7,463 nt of DNA from positions 1-7,463 of the forward strand of contig JAIBJH010000128.1 of the NCBI GenBank assembly GCA_020029455.1, read 5' to 3'. The stretch comes from Hyphomicrobiales bacterium (lineage in GTDB: Bacteria > Pseudomonadota > Alphaproteobacteria > Rhizobiales > Aestuariivirgaceae). The position numbers were made by a program, and so were the translations under genes. Below are positions 6,073 through 7,463 of the stretch, piece by piece (the stretch's first letter is position 1; each line of letters begins with the position of its first letter). The notes under the pieces were generated by a model. It saw only the letters and a list, made by a program, of their open reading frames with translations. It ran no database searches and was not told the DNA's origin.

Positions 6073-7032
6073 ATGCCGCGCATGCGCATAGCCCTGACGG
6101 GGGCGACCGGATTTGTTGGCCAGCCGGTAAGTAGATTGCTCATCGAACGCGGGCACGAGGTGAGCGTGCTGGCGCGCGATCCCGACCGTGTTGAGAATGC
6201 CAGAGCCTTTCGTGTCGTGACGGGCGATCTCTTCAACAAGATGGCGCTTGGTGAACTGGTGTCGGGTGCCGATGCCGTGCTGCATCTTGCGGGAGCCATC
6301 ACGGCGCGAGGGCGGGAAGGGTTTTTTGCCATCAACAGGGATGGCGCCGCCAATCTTGTAAGAGCGGCTCTCGACGCCGGCATCAAACGTTTCGTCCATG
6401 TCTCGTCGCTGGCGGCGAGGGAGCCGCATCTTTCGGCCTATGGCGCGAGCAAGCATGCGGCGGAACAGGCCGTTGCCTCGCTCGCGGCAGAGATGAAGGT
6501 TCTTATTGTCAGGCCTCCCGCCGTTTATGGCCCGGGCGATGAGGCGACGCTGCCGCTGCTCAGAGAACTCATGCGCTCGGTTGCGATCATTCCGGGTCAT
6601 AGTGGCCAGAGATTTTCGCTCATTCATGTGGATGACCTTGCGGCTGTCCTGTGCGATGCGTTGGAAAGCGAACGCACAGGGCTTGTTGAAGTGGATGATC
6701 TTTCCGGCGGCCATGGCTGGAACGATCTACTCGCCGTCACCCGCCACATCTTTGGCACACCCAAGAACAGCATCTTTGTGCCACTTGGGTTCGCGAGCCT
6801 TGCCGGAATGGTATTTGACGCATGGGCTGCGGTGAGTGGCCACGCGCAGATGATCAGCCAGGGCAAGATGCACGAACTCTATCACCCGGACTGGGTGGCA
6901 ACGGGAGAAAACTGGCCCAGGCCCAATCCCATCGTGTTGTCGCAAGGTCTGCCCGATACCATCCGCTGGTATCAGGAACGGGGAAAGTTGCCGCGCACAG
7001 GGGCAGACGATAGAAGCGAGCGCCATGACTGA
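6073..7032 (+). CDS. cerR: NAD(P)-dependent extended SDR, ceramide reductase (CerR)-like
   Basis: A 319-residue extended short-chain dehydrogenase/epimerase. In Caulobacter the protein at this place in the operon reduces the 3-keto group of the N-acylated sphingoid base, completing dihydroceramide. The N-terminal Rossmann motif is TGATGFVG (9-16). HLAGAI (71-76) is the usual strand-4 segment. The catalytic set is S111/S112 in HVSSLA with Y123-G-A-S-K127, i.e. YxxxK, and RPPAVYGPGD (147-156) follows as in the epimerase family. The C-terminal half (about 200-319) is the variable substrate domain, with a hydrophobic patch near 237-260 that could contact the membrane. ATG 6073 is preferred, with AAGG at 6059-6062; ATG 6082 is a possible alternative. 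An open frame extends upstream to 5920 but overlaps the ligase and is not likely translated. The stop overlaps the ACP start by 8 nt, indicating coupling. The symbol rests on family plus operon position; sequence alone says only extended SDR. Confidence 0.85.
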   Translation: MPRMRIALTGATGFVGQPVSRLLIERGHEVSVLARDPDRVENARAFRVVTGDLFNKMALGELVSGADAVLHLAGAITARGREGFFAINRDGAANLVRAALDAGIKRFVHVSSLAAREPHLSAYGASKHAAEQAVASLAAEMKVLIVRPPAVYGPGDEATLPLLRELMRSVAIIPGHSGQRFSLIHVDDLAAVLCDALESERTGLVEVDDLSGGHGWNDLLAVTRHIFGTPKNSIFVPLGFASLAGMVFDAWAAVSGHAQMISQGKMHELYHPDWVATGENWPRPNPIVLSQGLPDTIRWYQERGKLPRTGADDRSERHD

Positions 7033-7270
7033 AGAAGATATCACCACCGAAATCTGCACCCTCCTGCAACATTTCAATACAAAGGGAATCACCCTCACGC
7101 AGGCAACGGACATTCCCGCCGAGCTCAACATCGATTCAGTCGGTGTTCTCGATTTCATCATGGATGTTGAGGACAAGTTCGATATCGAGATTCCGATGAA
7201 CGTCGTCTCTGAGACGCACACCATCGGCGATCTCGTCAAAGTGGTCCAGGCGCGCATCAAGAAGGCATGA
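7025..7270 (+). CDS. Acyl carrier protein dedicated to sphingolipid synthesis
   Basis: An 81-residue acidic acyl carrier protein. It should carry the fatty acyl chain on a 4'-phosphopantetheine arm and hand it to serine palmitoyltransferase. The attachment serine is S38 in NIDSVGVLDF; the usual motif is DSL, here DSV. The following VEDKFDIEIPMN (about 47-58) is the classic ACP helix II-III recognition region, and HTIGDLVKVV is the terminal helix. ATG 7025 overlaps the cerR stop by 8 nt (ATGACTGA), so it is probably translated by re-initiation. The stop is only 3 nt before the spt start. Operon position equals that of the Caulobacter sphingolipid ACP (I recall the name acpR). It is unlikely to be the housekeeping AcpP, which normally sits beside fabF and fabG. 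Confidence 0.93.
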   Translation: MTEEDITTEICTLLQHFNTKGITLTQATDIPAELNIDSVGVLDFIMDVEDKFDIEIPMNVVSETHTIGDLVKVVQARIKKA

Positions 7271-7273
7271 GCG

Positions 7274-7463
7274 ATGATTGATCTCCTCGACAAGCACAAG
7301 GGCATCATCGAGCGTTTCGAGCGCATGATGTCGATGGGCGTCAATGCCATGGGGCCGGTCAATGACCGCATCCTGTCGCCGACGCGCGCCATCATCAAGG
7401 GCAAGGAGACGATCCTCGCCGGCACCAATAACTATATGGGAATAACGTTCGAGCCTTCCTGCA
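7274..7463 (+). CDS. spt: Serine palmitoyltransferase, N-terminal part, cut by window edge
   Basis: The first 63 codons of a PLP-dependent alpha-oxoamine synthase are present; the frame runs open off the right edge. Serine palmitoyltransferase condenses L-serine with an acyl thioester to 3-keto-dihydrosphingosine and CO2, the committed step of sphingolipid synthesis. The visible part has an amphipathic N-terminal helix (about 1-21), a short linker, RAIIKGKETILAGTNNYMG (38-56) where the GxxNYxG segment is the conserved entry to the fold in this family, and the start of the following strand. The PLP lysine and substrate histidine lie beyond the window. ATG 7274 has AAGG at 7262-7265, 8 nt upstream. 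From this fragment alone, 8-amino-7-oxononanoate, 2-amino-3-ketobutyrate or 5-aminolevulinate synthases are possible; the preceding ACP, CerR-like and ligase genes make SPT by far the best reading. Confidence 0.85.
   Translation, partial: MIDLLDKHKGIIERFERMMSMGVNAMGPVNDRILSPTRAIIKGKETILAGTNNYMGITFEPSC

Noticed and set aside
6727..7428. 233-codon open frame on the minus strand
   Set aside because: Covers the antisense of cerR, acp and spt, all of which have clear family motifs.

Overview
The window reads as alphaproteobacterial chromosome. It is moderately GC-rich, densely coded on the + strand only, and has overlapping stop/start junctions. It carries a bacterial-type phosphatidylcholine synthase and a four-gene sphingolipid operon like the one known from Caulobacter. 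The phosphatidylcholine synthase and the tRNA sequence look rhizobial (Hyphomicrobiales-like), but the genus cannot be fixed from the sequence alone.

Layout, left to right. (1) 1-693 is the 3' part of a phosphatidylcholine synthase gene (pcs), cut by the window edge. (2) 705-827 is a sigma70-type promoter followed by an elongator tRNA-Met(CAT). The tRNA body is bracketed by a perfect 9-bp inverted repeat, and no terminator follows it. (3) 865-3511 is a tightly coupled trio: an FAD-dependent amine/amino-acid oxidase-like protein, a HAD-IIB phosphatase and a histidine-box membrane hydroxylase of the sterol desaturase/fatty acid hydroxylase family. Each junction overlaps by 1 to 4 bases. (4) 3512-3624 is a short spacer ending in a small hairpin that touches a strong Shine-Dalgarno sequence. 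(5) 3625-4149 encodes an unrecognised 174-residue protein with one C-terminal membrane helix. (6) 4150-4273 is a spacer with small dyads. (7) 4274-7463 is a sphingolipid (ceramide) operon: fatty acyl-AMP ligase/acyl-ACP synthetase, ceramide reductase-like SDR, dedicated acyl carrier protein, and the first 63 codons of serine palmitoyltransferase, cut by the right edge.

How the genes work together. In the pathway described for Caulobacter, the synthetase loads a fatty acid onto the dedicated ACP. Serine palmitoyltransferase condenses the acyl-ACP with serine to a 3-keto sphingoid base. A bacterial ceramide synthase N-acylates it, and CerR reduces the keto group. The ceramide synthase gene is not in this window. 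The upstream histidine-box hydroxylase and the single-pass protein are plausible but unproven accessory factors. With pcs next door, this is a membrane-lipid neighbourhood coding for phosphatidylcholine and probably sphingolipid, a membrane composition more often associated with eukaryotes.

No mobile element, CRISPR array or convincing minus-strand gene was seen. No stretch over 300 bases lacks a gene.
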